Below, piece by piece: positions 50,781 through 62,599 of a DNA stretch of 64,000 bases. The notes under the pieces were generated by a model. It saw only the letters and a program-made list of their open reading frames with translations, did no database searches and was not told the DNA's origin. The translations under genes were made by a program, and so were the position numbers. Positions within the stretch are counted from its first letter, which is position 1; each line of letters starts with the position of its first letter. The DNA comes from Arctopsyche grandis (Eukaryota; Arthropoda; Insecta; Trichoptera; Hydropsychidae). The stretch covers positions 6,932,001 through 6,996,000 of the forward strand of contig NC_135355.1 of assembly GCF_051622035.1 (NCBI RefSeq). The letters run 5' to 3'.

Positions 50781-51143
50781 GTTGCGTACCAGTCCGAGTT
50801 GTTCTTTTCTACCATGTTGCTTATTCTGTCTAGGCTACGTTGATAGTCAAGGTTGGTGGTCTGGACGGTGTTGTTGTGCAGGCGTTGTGCTGATTGTGCT
50901 GGAGTTAGTTGTCTCGACAGCGGCTGTGTTGTGTTGGAGCTAGTTGGCTCAGTGGCGATTTGTTTCGCCGGTTGTGCTGGAGTGGGTTGACTCAACAGCG
51001 GGTTGTGTTGGTAGCTGGTCCATATGTACTTTCACACCATGTTACTGTTGCGGTCGTTACAATGGTAGTGAAGGTTTGTGACGGTCTGAACGGTGCTGTT
51101 GTGCAGGCTGCGGCGTCCTGCATGGGCTCATCGAGGTGATGAA

Positions 51144-51704
51144 TCATCGAAGGTGTGATGAGCGGTGCTGGCGGATCAACAGTAGTGGATCCATTTGGTT
51201 GTTGTCTCCGGGTTGCGTTTTGTTGTGGCGAAAGCTGCGGAGTTGTTTGACATGGTCACTAGTTGTGGGGACATGTAGCGGACTGCGTTTGAAGTCTGCG
51301 TTGAGGGTTGCGTTGTAGACTGCGTTGTAGGCTGCGGTTGCGTGAAGTCTGCGGTTGCATGAAGCTTGCGGTTGCGTGAAGCTTGTGGTTGCTCGAAGCT
51401 TGCGGTTGCGTGAAGGCTTCTGGCTGTTGCCTTGTCGTGGCGTTTGTTGGCTGCTTTGTAGGCTGCGCTGTGGGCTGCTATGTAGGCTGCGATGTGGGCT
51501 GCTATGTAGGCTGCGATGTGGGCTGCTATGTAGGCTGCGATGTGGGCTGCTATGTAGGCTGCGATGTGGGCTGCTATGTAGGCTGCGCTGTTGACTGCTG
51601 TCGTGGCGGCTGTTGGTTGTTGTGGAGGCTGCACTGTGGGCTGCCGTGTTGACTGCGCTGTTGACTGCTATGAAGGCTGCGTAGTTCAAAGATGGGGTCA
51701 CCAA
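51144..51704 (-). CDS. Low-complexity open frame in the composite element
   Basis: A 186-residue frame starts at the unit border (MVTPSLNYAAF, where ATGGTGACCCC lies at the position of a possible primer-binding site). It passes through a 24-bp tandem array translating as repeated HRSLHSSP, then a second repetitive part with NRKLRATTSF. The array period is a multiple of three, so the repeat stays in frame. There is no recognisable domain. It could be a gag-like remnant or chance openness of repeats; I cannot tell. Confidence 0.25.
   Translation of the reverse strand: MVTPSLNYAAFIAVNSAVNTAAHSAASTTTNSRHDSSQQRSLHSSPHRSLHSSPHRSLHSSPHRSLHSSPHRSLHSSPQRSLQSSQQTPRQGNSQKPSRNRKLRATTSFTQPQASCNRRLHATAAYNAVYNATLNADFKRSPLHVPTTSDHVKQLRSFRHNKTQPGDNNQMDPLLLIRQHRSSHLR
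51460..51600. repeat. 24-bp tandem repeat
   Basis: GCTATGTAGGCTGCGATGTG plus GGCT is repeated about five times with near-perfect identity, flanked by further GCTGC-rich imperfect repeats from about 51290 to 51680. Confidence 0.9.
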
Positions 51705-52112
51705 TGTAGGCGGGGTACGATGTGTTGACCGTATCCCGGCCTAACGAAACACTGTTGTGTGGTTCAAAGATGGGGTCACCAATGTAGGCGGGGTAGCGAT
51801 GTGTTGACAGCGCTGTTGGATGATCAGAAGGTTGCGTAGATCACGTCGGGGTCACCAATGTAGGCGGGGTACGATGTGTTGACCGTATCCCGGCCTAACG
51901 AAACACTGTGTTTCGTTAGGCCGGGATACGGTCAACACACATGTAACCCGCCTACATTGGTACTACTCCGACGTGATCTACGCAACCTTCTGATCATCCA
52001 ACAGCGCTGTCAACACATCGCTACCCCGCCTACATTGGTGACCCCATCTTTGAACCACACAACAGTGTTTCGTTAGGCCGGGATACGGTCAACACATCGT
52101 ACCCCGCCTACA
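51705..52112. repeat. About 400-bp near-perfect palindrome
   Basis: The arms 51705-51907 and 51908-52112 are complementary almost throughout, with a centre at CACTGTGTTTCG and no spacer. The differences are in the third unit: GGGGTCACC on one arm against the equivalent of GAGTAGTACC on the other. It ends the composite element. Confidence 0.9.
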
Positions 52113-52164
52113 TGTTTTTATTTATTTCTGTTATGTTTTTTTATTATGCGATTTTTTGAATATG

Positions 52165-52265
52165 GTTCAATGGTTATTCCACTCAAAACGATTTCACAGA
52201 CGTCACTAAAATCTTGATCACGGAACATCTGGTCTCCAAAAATTCCATCCAACTCGAACTATTGG
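52165..52265 (+). repeat. Dispersed repeat (family F, copy 2)
   Basis: It shares GACGTCACTAAAATCTTGAT and CACGGAACATCTGG with 44157-44255. It lies between the composite element and the family B MITE. Confidence 0.5.
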
Positions 52266-53079
52266 TTTAGTGATTACTAGTCAAATGTGAACCGGTCACA
52301 GGACAACCGGTCGCTCTAGATCGGTCACACTAAAACTGGTCACGAGAAAACTGGTCACACCCTAAAATCAGTCACGAGAAAACTGGTTAACCGATTTTGG
52401 GGTGTGACCAGTTTTTTTTTTACATATAATTACTATTGTAACAAGTGAACATAAATAAAGGATCCTCTTAGTGTTAGTACACAATCAGAGTTTTCATAGA
52501 CCTCCTGCGGTACATTTACCGCGGTGAATTAAGATTTGTGATTTGACATACGAACTGTCAAAGTGAAATGAACGCAAAAGCGATTGCCAACCTTGTCGGC
52601 GTGGCTAGAGGCTAGAGAGCGTCAGATGAGCTGACTCTGATGGGATGCCCGCGAACTCTTCGCGAAGACCACAAACAACGGCCACGGCCACGGTCACGAG
52701 GGCCTTTGGCTCGAACATATGTCTAGTCGATAATAATAAAAATTTCGTAAATAAAAAGTATTTGAGAATATTTTTGTTTGTGTGACCAATTTTAAATTTT
52801 TGGGTGTGACCAGTTTCATCGTGTGACCAGTTTTCTCTTGACCAGTTTAAGCGTGTGACCAATTTTAGCGTGTGACCAATTTTCTCGTGACCAGTTTTAG
52901 CGTGTGACCAATTTTCTCGTGACCAGTTTTAGCGTGTGACCAGTTTTCTCGTGACCAGTTTTAGCGTGTGAGTAGTTTTCTCGTGACCAGTTTTAGCGTG
53001 ACGGATGATCACGAGTAACCGATCTAGAGCGACCAGTTGTCCTGTGACAGGTTCACATTTGACTAGTAATCACCGAACC
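52264..53079. mobile_element. Expanded MITE (family B, copy 2)
   Basis: The ends match the element at 39831-40084 (GTGATTACTAGTCAAATGTG and complement). The left arm is intact, followed by about 370 bp of unrelated sequence (52420-52790). The right arm is expanded into roughly eight imperfect units of GTGACCAGTTTTCTC / GTGACCAGTTTTAGC. A partial third relative follows at 53087-53205, ending TAATCACCGAACC. Confidence 0.75.
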
Positions 53080-53280
53080 CGCCACAATATGACTAGTCGA
53101 TGATAATAAAAATTTCGCGAGCAGTTTTCTTGCGACCAATTTTCATTTCTCATGCGAGCGATTCGCGCTTGACAAGTAATCACCGAACCGGAAACGATAT
53201 GACGATGTCACGATGAGAGCAACGTTGCAAGTGTGCATGATGAAAGCGTCGTATGTGGAGACGGGGTCGGGGCGAGTTGT

Positions 53281-53285
53281 GTGTG

Positions 53286-53318
<33 letters not shown>
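53281..53318. repeat. (GT)n microsatellite
   Basis: About 38 bp of GT dinucleotides, just upstream of the GC-rich MTMR promoter patch. Confidence 0.9.
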
Positions 53319-53650
53319 GCGGCCTAACCTGAGGCGGCGGATGTCAGGTGGAGTTGGAGTTGTCGTTGTCGTTGTCGTTGTCGTTGTCTCGTAGAAGGGA
53401 TCGAGCGCGCGCCCCCCGGCGAGGCGAAAGGTGAGGTGGGTGAGGTGGGTGAGGTGGGGGAGTGACGAGTGGGCCCCCAGGCGCTAGTGAGGCGATTCGC
53501 GAACACTCGCGGATCCCCCCACTCCGCCACCCCCCACTGCGGCGCACCCACTAACAAACGTCACTCACTTTTAGGCGAGTTCCCGCTCCCGCTCCCGCTC
53601 CTGCACCTGCACCTGCACCTGCACCTGCAATATGGCAACTCGCCTTTGAA
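53319..53650 (+). promoter_or_regulatory. GC-rich promoter / 5' UTR of the MTMR gene
   Basis: CpG-rich patch with a GGTGAGGTGGGTGAGGTGGG run at 53430-53460 on the sense strand, a TGTCGT repeat near 53360 and a TGCACC repeat near 53602-53625. The ATG at 53651 follows. The transcription start is not resolvable from sequence. Confidence 0.5.
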
Positions 53651-56600
53651 ATGTCGATGGATAAACTGAAGCGAAATATCATGAACGACAAGAAACTGGT
53701 GCACAACTTCAAGAGCTACATCGGATTGGACGATAACAACTTTCAAGTAAATATTACTTTCATTGCACATATGAAGCGTTTAACCTTTTCATTTTCACAC
53801 CCACCACTTGCTCAATGTTTGGTTTCCACTCGGGTATTTATTTTCGATTTGAATTCGTTTTTATATTTATTTCGAAACTACGCCACTATTCAGTGCATTT
53901 GGATGCATCCAGCTTCAGATATTCTTAAACAACGTTTAGCATAATTAGCCAAAGTTATACATTTTCTACAGTCCAGCTAATAAACATTCTGCTGTGTGAT
54001 TTGAGTAGTGTTTGATATTGTTTCTGTGATAATACACAGTTTTCCGAAGCAGAATCAGTCTTCTATCCATGAATTTTAATATCTTAGAACCAGTTTCCAG
54101 TTTTAATATCATAGAACTTGACTCAACTTCGATAACTATGTAATAATGTAATAATAATTCCAAGTCTTATCTCGGAATCCGCATGAGGCAAATTACTCTC
54201 TAGTGATAGTGAAAAAGCGTTTCTTCGTTTCCTATATAGGAAAGAGTATGGGTATTACCTATATCTCTACAGTACTCCTTTACTTTTCGGCATCCTTGGT
54301 TTAATTGCCTTGAATTTCAGAGAAACTTCTCATTTATTCGTTTTGTTCTCCAGCTTCTACATGGTGATACGTCATGGCCGTCGTTGCTGGAACAGTTGGG
54401 ACTTTATATCCATAATAATTATGTGCGTGATCATCATTTAATAGCTGTACCTCCTAGTTGGTGACATCATCATTTAATAGTTGTACCTCCTGCCCGCACA
54501 GTACTTTATTGGATGGCTCCAATTTCAAAAGCTAGCCGACTTCCTAATGAAATCGTTGCTGCTGTGCTTGATTGTGATATTTTCCGCCTCAGTGAGTGTA
54601 GGTTGTTGGCGATTATTTTAACCTATTTGTCTGGTAGCCTGCGCTCATCATTATTTTCATAATTGGATGTGATTAATGAATGGAATTTTGATCTTATCTC
54701 TTCCATTTGGGCCTCGCAGGGATGTTTTGTATTTGCCGCTGATTCTTATATATTAGTGCTGACTGTAGATGCAAGACATTCCTTACTATATATTTTGTTA
54801 TTTGATATTTTGAATTTTTCTGCTATTATAATAATGCTATATTTTATTATTTACATATATGCATGTGATTACCAGTAATTTAATTCAGTTTTAAATTTTA
54901 ACCATAGGTCAATCGAGAATTGGATAAACCAATAGAAGAAATAAAGCCAAAGCTACTTGCAGGTAATTTTTTACAAATAAAACTCAATATTTTTAAAGAA
55001 TAAAATGCACTATTGTAATTATTAATAACATTTTGTTTTTAAGGTGAACTAGTCATCGGAGTGGCTCACAATGTTTTATTGTACGCTCCCGTTAGTGAAA
55101 AACCTTACGGTCGCATCGGATCTTTGTTCGTAACCAACTATAAACTATCATTTATCACTGACGATCCTGTAAATACAATATAGATATAATGATTACGCAT
55201 TTTGTCTTTGACGTTTTGTAGCAACGATATATATCTGATTTATTTCAGACGATTGGAGGATGTCGACAACAAAGCTTGATACTTGGGCTGCACGATGTTA
55301 CGTTGAGTATGATCGCATCGGTATTCGAATTGAGCGGACTTGACGAAGAATCCGGTGGAAAATGGCGAAGACGACATTTAAGACCGTCGCATCCCCTTCC
55401 GAAGAAGGTCCAAGCCTTGCAAATCATATGCAAGGTAACTGATTTGCAATGTGTAATGAGATATTGTTTTGTTGCAAAATCTTCTGGTTATTTATGTTGT
55501 CTTAATTATTTTAGAATATGCGGGTCCTTGCTTTTGGTTTCAAAATGTCAGCTTCGGGAAAGGGCCGAACTATTGCAGCTTCTCTTTTGCACCACGCTTT
55601 TCCTAAAAGACACTTTTTATTGTTTGCGTATGAATATAAGGAACCGTACTATTCAACTGTCGGAGATGTGAATATGTTTCAACGCCATAATGATTGGAAA
55701 AGAGAAATGGACAGGACGAATTGTCAAAAGTGTGCACCGTTATGTAAATGTATATTTTGTATTGTATATAACCTTTTGTATTAAAATTTATTTGTAATTT
55801 AATATAGTTGGCGTATTTCTCGAGCTAACGGTACTGCTGAAGGCTTCTATCAAGGAGCTGGTGAGTCATTAGTAGTTCCTGCTAGCGTATTGGACTTTCA
55901 GCTGTCTGAAGCAGCGGGTCATTTTAGAAAAGGAAGAGTTCCAATATGGGTATTCGTTATTTACGAAATCATTTGAATATATACATATGTGATTCAATGA
56001 ATACTTACGTTGATTTGTTTGCGAAGGTTTGGAGCACTCCAGGAGGGGCGTGTTTGGTGAGATCTGGTGAACTATTCAATACTGGTAATTCGGGAAACAC
56101 TGGAACACCATCTCACGTTCCCGAGTCGGTGTTGTTGGAAGCGATAAGAAAGACACATCCTGCCAAATCGGCCTCTAAAGTTTTACCTCTATCTATTCCA
56201 TCTCTTCGAAGCGCATTTAAAAAACTCACAAATCTTTGTACTCCAAATACTATGACAGATTTTTGGGTATGTGTGTTTTTTTTTAATATTTGAAATGTAT
56301 TTTCAGTTGTAATATATTTTGACTAGTTGGAATATATTTCGTCTAACCCAAGTAAGTTGATTCATATGATGAATTACATTCCTACTGATCAAAATATATT
56401 ACAACTCAAAATACAGTTCAACTATAAGTTGGTACCAGGTAAAATGGAGAGGTTAGGTTTTCGTAAAAACATTACTTGACTACTAAATTGAGTTGGAAAG
56501 TCACATTTTTGTTTTGACCACATTCTTAGAGTTACCGTAATACAGTACTCATTACCTTTATTCGTAAAACCTTGCAAATATTAACGCATTATTGAATTCT

Positions 56601-58330
56601 AAAGCATTCGAAAAACCATCAGGGCTGTCAAAATTCAACTGTTATATTACAACTGGCGCACATTGTTGAAAGTTTATTTGCACTTGTAGAGATTTTATTT
56701 ACTGGTTGAATTGCATTTGAATATGAGTGACCTAAAACGCCAGTTGGAATATATTAGAACTGAAAATTCACTTACTGTAACTGTAACATATATAATACTA
56801 ATAATACATTTTTGTGATTTTTTAATGTATAATTTGATTTTTAGGAACTAGATGGTCAATTTTATTCAGCAATGGAAAACACTCGATGGTTAAAATACGT
56901 TTCTGAATGCTTATCCGTGGCCGAACAAGCTGCTGGATACCTCTCTGATAATATAACAGTCGTTCTACAAGAAGGTATGCAAATATTGCAAATTAAATTG
57001 TAATAAATATTGCTATGTACATTTTTTGTTTGTACTTTTTTAGGTGATGGTATGGATTATTGTGCTGTAGTATCATCATTAATACAGCTTTTATTAGATT
57101 CACATAGTCGGACTATTAAAGGCTTCCAATCATTGATACAAAAGGAATGGATAGCTCTCGGGCATCCTTTTTCTGATAGGTGTGCTATTGAATTGTGTAT
57201 TTTTAGACATATAATTGTAGATTAAAATAGTTGGTAATATTATTTTATGAATGTTTAGACTGGGACATGTGTCTCTCGATGATTCCGATATATCAGATGG
57301 CGACCGTGAAGCTTCTCCCGTGTTCTTACTCTTTTTGGATTGTTGTTGGCAAATCCAAAAACAGTTTCCACTATCGTTTGAGTTCACAGAAAGTTATCTA
57401 ACGACGTTGTGGGATTCAGCTCACAATCAATTGTTTGATACATTTCTTTTCAATAGCCCTAGAGAGAGAGATTTGGCAGCGAGTAAGGTATAACTATAAT
57501 TCCGTTGTAATATCTATGAAATTTATTAGTCGGTATTAGAATTTAATCAATGTCGTTGAATTTTAGTGTTTGACATTTCGATCAGTATGGGATTGGAAAG
57601 AGCAATTCATCGAAGAGGACATACAATATTTTTACAATCCGTTGTATTCTCCGCCGACTCAACACACTCATCCCCCAAAATCGAGTAAGTATATGTTTTT
57701 AAATTGCAACGAAATCCTCGTTGTTCACCGTTCGTAGTTGCAAAAATCTCTTCGGGTTCTGTGTGTTTATGTGAGTAATATTTTGCAGTAATTCCACCGT
57801 CTGCTATTCGTCTGCCGGGCTTGGCTAGTCCTCAAAAGTCTGCAATTTCAGAACACCTATGGTTGTCGCCGAGTCCTAATAGACTGTTACCGAAGACTTC
57901 CGTTCCTTACCTGGACATATGGCAGCAGTGTTACTTTCGATGGCTTCCACTTTTGCATCTTCCAGGATCGGGAGATATCCAATTTTTGTTGTATCATATT
58001 AAAATTACGAGAGAGGTTAGAATCGATACATGTTTTTTTTTTAGTTTTTTTTTTAATTACATGTATAATGTACTCTTTTAATTGGTGTTACAGGTGAAAA
58101 TTCTTCAAGAGAAATTAGCAACGAAGGATATTAATAGAAGATCAAATGGCGCGAAAGATGAGGATTCCAATATAGCTTTGGATTGCCCTTCTCTGAATAC
58201 CGTTGGTGCTTTTTTCCCATTCGTTGGAAATACAACCGGAGCTGGAGATTCACACGCATTACTCACTACTAGTCTACTTGAACCTCATCAACAACTCGAT
58301 TCACAGTCAATTCTCAATGCTCCCGATTAG
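53651..58330 (+). CDS. MTMR10/12-like: Myotubularin-related pseudophosphatase (MTMR10/11/12 group)
   Basis: Thirteen exons join in frame to 711 residues: 53651-53746, 54908-54962, 55044-55168, 55249-55434, 55515-55729, 55808-55949, 56027-56266, 56845-56974, 57044-57179, 57259-57487, 57567-57684, 57789-58015 and 58094-58330. A PH-GRAM part (GELVIGVAHNVLLYAP, GSLFVTNYKLSFITDD) precedes the phosphatase-like domain (IKGFQSLIQKEW, SPVFLLFLDCCWQIQ, FEFTESYLTTLWDS, SVWDWKEQF). The active site that reads HCSDGWDRT in active myotubularins is here QEGDGMDYC (395-403): the catalytic Cys and Arg are gone, so it should be enzymatically dead, as in MTMR10-12, which act as adaptors for active partners. The exon 5 donor after CAAAA (55729) was chosen because it alone keeps frame and alignment. 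AATAAA at 58776-58781. Confidence 0.93.
56291..56787. mobile_element. MITE-like element (family D, copy 2) in MTMR intron 7
   Basis: This is a reverse-oriented copy of 32660-33223, sharing TTCAGTTGTAATATATTTTG, CAACTGGCGCACATTGTTGA and AAGTCACATTTTTGTTTTGA. It fills nearly the whole intron between exons 7 and 8. The left terminus is slightly shortened; the right ends CTGTAAC. Confidence 0.75.
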
Positions 58331-58800
58331 TAATCTGTATTTTTGTGTTTTTTTTTTTTTTTTTTTACATTGATAACAATATTAGAGTTCGTATACAAAA
58401 CATTTAGTTAGTTAGTTGTGTTCTTATTTATTTATTTTATACTTCTATTCAGTAGATGTAAGACTTGGCAACTACCGTAAAAAATTGTAATTATTGTTCA
58501 TAAAATTAATTTAAGTCTAATTTGTAAATTTTTTAATTAATGTCACATTTATATTTACATAGAAATTGTGATAATCAAAATTTTTTGATATTAAATTTTA
58601 GCATCATTAAGTGCATTCGAACTCGGTTATAGACTAGTTAGAATTTTGACATCTAAAAAATTTGGATTAATTTCCAATATAATTGAATTGAGTTTGACTT
58701 TAATGCTTTTTTACTTTAAAAGTACAAAAAATATGTTGTACAATTTATTATTATATAATATGAGATTGTGATTGAAATAAAATGCATAACCAATTAGAAG
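58331..58800 (+). other. 3' UTR of the MTMR gene
   Basis: AT-rich sequence from the TAG stop to AATAAA at 58776-58781, with a second signal near 58851. Nothing else is recognisable. Confidence 0.55.
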
Positions 58801-61800
58801 ATTAGGCATTACATTGGCCATTGACGAAGTAGTTTATTCTTTAGATTATGTAATAAATATATACGTATTTTATAATACAGTGATAAATTTAGTATATATA
58901 CTAAATCTGTAAACATTTTTCTCGATATGTATGATTATTAGATAACTTTTTCAAAATCATTTGTCGTCTTCGTCACTGATGTCGATTTTTCCGTACATAT
59001 TATTCAGTGAACAAATTTATAGATATTGGTAACCAATTACATACCATACTTCCATTGAAACGTTTAGATATACAATATAAAATGTGTCTTAATTACGATG
59101 CCATTTTGATATTCAACCATTCTTTCCGAGTGAAATGTACTGGGGAAGAAGTTGGAGCTCGCACCGTTGCTGGTGTAATCTGGCGGATGATAACCGAAAA
59201 TTTTTATTCCTATCGAGTATATTTACAAATAATTTTCGAACGTGCTTAGAATGTGGCGTAAAACTTCCTAGCTTGTTTTACGTTGTTTTATTAATGTCAA
59301 TGAAGATTCTTGCGTTGTTGAAGAATTTTAACGAAATGTTCAAAGATTGCAAATATATTTGACGTTATTTAGCTGAAAAGTTTATATGATATAGTATTAT
59401 AAAGTCGTTAATAATCTATATACACACACACATAGCAATATTGTATTTGTATATATTCTATATGATAGTATATTTTAAATATTTCATATTTAAAAAATAT
59501 AAATCTTGATATCCCATAAATAGTTATTAATTTACATTTTGTAAAAATTGCATTGAGGTTATGAAATTCTATATATATGTAGCTATGATTCTGGGTTTTT
59601 TTTACTGCATTGATTGTCTCAAATCCTGTAAATGGAAAGTTTTAATGTATGTTTAATATTTATTATTATTGTTTGTAAAGAATGATTTTAATTTATAATT
59701 TACTTTAGCACTAATTTGTAAGTTTCGTTCTGTCAGATTTTTACTTCGGTCATAAAAAATTAAATATTCATTCCTCGCTATATAAATATTTGCTAGATTT
59801 GTTCCTGTGATACATATCCAAATCGCCTACATAATTATAATCGTTTTAACAATATATATATTATATACATATATATATAATTTCGATTTCATTATACAAG
59901 TTATATACATAGATATTTACAATGATTAAGCCAGAAACTCAACGAGGGATGAATGTTTTTTGTATTTATAAATTCTGAAGATGTTCATAAAACAATTTCG
60001 AAAGATTATTCCTTGAATATGACATTTTAATAAGTCTAGAAAAGTAATGCATTTCTTATGAATATTCAGTTACATTCCCAAGAATGACTATTATGTATGA
60101 AAATTTAATGTCTCAATATCAAAACATTTTTTTATTTTATTTTTTTACAATTATTTTAAGCTGGAACCAAAAATTTAACACAAATAATATTGTTCATACC
60201 TCTCTTGTTATTATTTATTATTATGATAAATTAAAATATAATAAAAAAAAACAATTTAAAGATTACGTCGTGTCTCAGTTGTATTATTGATTAAATTATT
60301 TTCTGCTATCCTGGCTAATAACAATATATATGATTTGATTATGAGCAGTGTTGTGATTAGTCATCGAACCGTATTTGTCTGATTTTACAGTCGGGTGAGC
60401 AAATATATATTATTTACCTTAGCAAATTCATGTATTTCCAAGGAAACATTACGGATGGTAAAATTACACGCCAATTAAACTGGATGTAATTAATTTTGCC
60501 TGGTATCACGTGAACTTTGCAAATGTGAAACAACGTAAAATCTTCGTCTCGGTTCGCTGTGGGATTGAGATATGCAATGAACTTCAGATACACCGAACGT
60601 GACCTTTCTAGCCATAACAGTTATGTGCAAATAGACGATAAATGCAAAAAATCAGTGTATGTTTTTTCACTTCAAATGAAAGTACCGTTTTACAAAATTC
60701 ACACTAGCGCAAAACATTCACCGAGGAAGATGACATTTCAGTATATGAAAGGAATATTAAAGCTTAGCTGAAAAAAAAAGAATAATGACTAACGAAATGC
60801 AATGAGTGTATCGGTTGAGCGAGTTCGATGATTAAGCGAATAATAACATTTGAAAGAATTAATAAAAAGTGCATTAACCCTTTCTCGGATCTTGGGAAGT
60901 GACCGTTGGTGTGTGACGGAGAACAGTGGAGTATATGATGTTGGATTTCTTGTAAGTTTCAGATAATATCATTTGAATTACAGTCTGGGTGTGCAATGAG
61001 AATTGAAGATTGGGATAAATGGATTATTATTGTGATGTAGACATTATTTTATGGGATGGTCGTTTCGATTTTTGCTATTGAGACGAAAACAAAATTGATC
61101 CGAGAGTTCATTCAAGTTCATCGACATCGAGAATACGCGTTCGCAACATCCAAAATTGGCAAGTGAAGTGAAAATAATAATAAAAAGAGACGCGACTAGG
61201 CTGTAGCTAAACCACTTGCCATTACGAAATACAGTTAGATTCGAATGGAAAAGTTCGGACGACTTTGTAAAAGAAGTTTCAAAGAAAACACACATACATA
61301 TGTATATATTAGTGAATTTTTCATGAAGAATTCATCTTATTTTTATAAATGCTGAAATTTTCACATTTTGAGTTTAATGTTAGAAGAGGCTAAAGTTTTT
61401 TTATCTTCACGTTTTCTCTACCCATTCATAAATCAAACTTTATCGAATGTATTTTACAATAAAAACAAATGAGAATTCAATTATTTGCAGATAAATATGT
61501 ACTTGTAATGGAGCTCTTCGAGATTTATTTATTTATATTTGATTTATTATTACATTAAGAATGGATAAAGAATAATAATGGCCAATGCGACCTGACAGGT
61601 TGCCCCAATGCGTCACACCAGTTTTACAAAAAAAACAAGAAAAATAACAAATTAGCAATCATTCGTCTCATTCAAATATACTCGTGTTGAATCTCATGAA
61701 ACTGACCAGTTCATCAACATGACGATCAAACAGGCTCATCTAACACATTAAGGAACCGGATAGCCTTTACAAGAGACGAGTTATTGAAAGTAGACGTTTT

Positions 61801-61980
61801 CGCAACAATAGCTCTACCGCATTCAGGCGCCCAAAATTTAAGTTCCTATAAAATCGAAGGGTTGTCAATACTTCCCTTTAATACTCTAAAGAAGTATTTG
61901 GAAATGGCAATAATTCTTCTCGATGATAGTGAGTCAAAGCCTAGGACACCCTGTAAAAAGGCTGTGGGAAATAAATAGGG
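58801..61980. other. Intergenic AT-rich stretch, no gene seen
   Basis: Only short frames without family resemblance. Isolated AT repeats occur near 59860-59880. No RNA gene, terminal repeat or domain was recognised on either strand. Confidence 0.45.
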
Positions 61981-61987
61981 GTGATAT

Positions 61988-62590
61988 TTATATTTCCTCG
62001 TGTAAAGGTATCGAAGAAACTTTTTTTGGACTCTTTGTATCGAGAGAAAATTTAATTTCAGTGGGACTCCAAATTACAGACCCAAACTCTAATATGCTCC
62101 GGACAAGCGAACAATAAAGCAACACCATTATACTTGGATCTTGGAAGTAGTGAGCATTGCGCAAAACAAATCCAAGCATTTTAGTAGCCCTACAGCACAT
62201 ATTTGAAATATGAGTCGAAAATTTGAAGTCACTCCTAAACAGTATGTCAAGATCCACAGTTGAGTCAGCTCTCGGTAGCTGATAGTTCCGAAGGCTATAA
62301 GAGAACTCAATAGGGGACAGAGACCTTAAAAAGGAAATAACATGGCACTTTGTCAAGCTGAACGGTAGATTATTATTAATAGACCATTCAGATATTAATT
62401 CTAAGTCATCCTGCAATTCCTCACAGTCGGAATGAAAGCTGATTGTTCTAAAATATTCAAGTCATCTGCAAAAAGGAGAAATCCAGAGTGATTAATCGAC
62501 ATACCAATATCATTAACAAACAAAAGAAACAATAATGGACCTAGGTTGGAGCCTTGTGGTACACCAGATGAAGCGTGATATTCATCCGAT
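61988..62590 (-). pseudogene. Jockey-like reverse transcriptase fragment
   Basis: Read on the minus strand, GVPQGSNLGPLLFLLFVNDI is followed by GFLLFADDLNIL (the catalytic ADD block) and, after a frameshift near 62420, by the thumb region (LISEWSINNNLPFSLTKCHV, LLYCSLVRSILEFGSVIW). It is cut at both ends: no endonuclease and no 3' tail are visible. Confidence 0.8.
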
Positions 62591-62599
62591 CAAATATTT

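Larger units (their letters stand above)
48824..52112. mobile_element. Composite repeat element with triple-unit ends
   Basis: The 3.3-kb block is bounded by clusters of about 77-bp units that begin TGTAGGCGGGGTA on the plus strand: three units at 48824-49032, three at 51705-51907, and three in inverse orientation at 51908-52112. Units alternate between a type with GACCGTATCCCGGCCTAACG and a type with GACAGCGCTGTTGGATGATC. On the minus strand each unit ends CCGCCTACA and is followed by TTGGTGACCCC or TTGGTACT, like an LTR end next to a primer-binding site. As read it can be a foldback-like element with long inverted ends or a minus-strand LTR element with an inverted duplication of one LTR. 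No polymerase or transposase is recognisable inside. It fills most of the VPS33B-MTMR intergenic region. Confidence 0.6.

Noticed and set aside
59007-59362. Two overlapping short plus-strand frames after the MTMR gene
   Set aside because: No domain, no splice context and AT-rich; the MTMR protein ends cleanly at 58330 with a polyadenylation signal before this point.
61044-61295. Minus-strand frame with CERVFSMSMNLNELSD, resembling the end of a hAT transposase
   Set aside because: Only one short motif matches, without the rest of the dimerisation domain, ends or target duplication.
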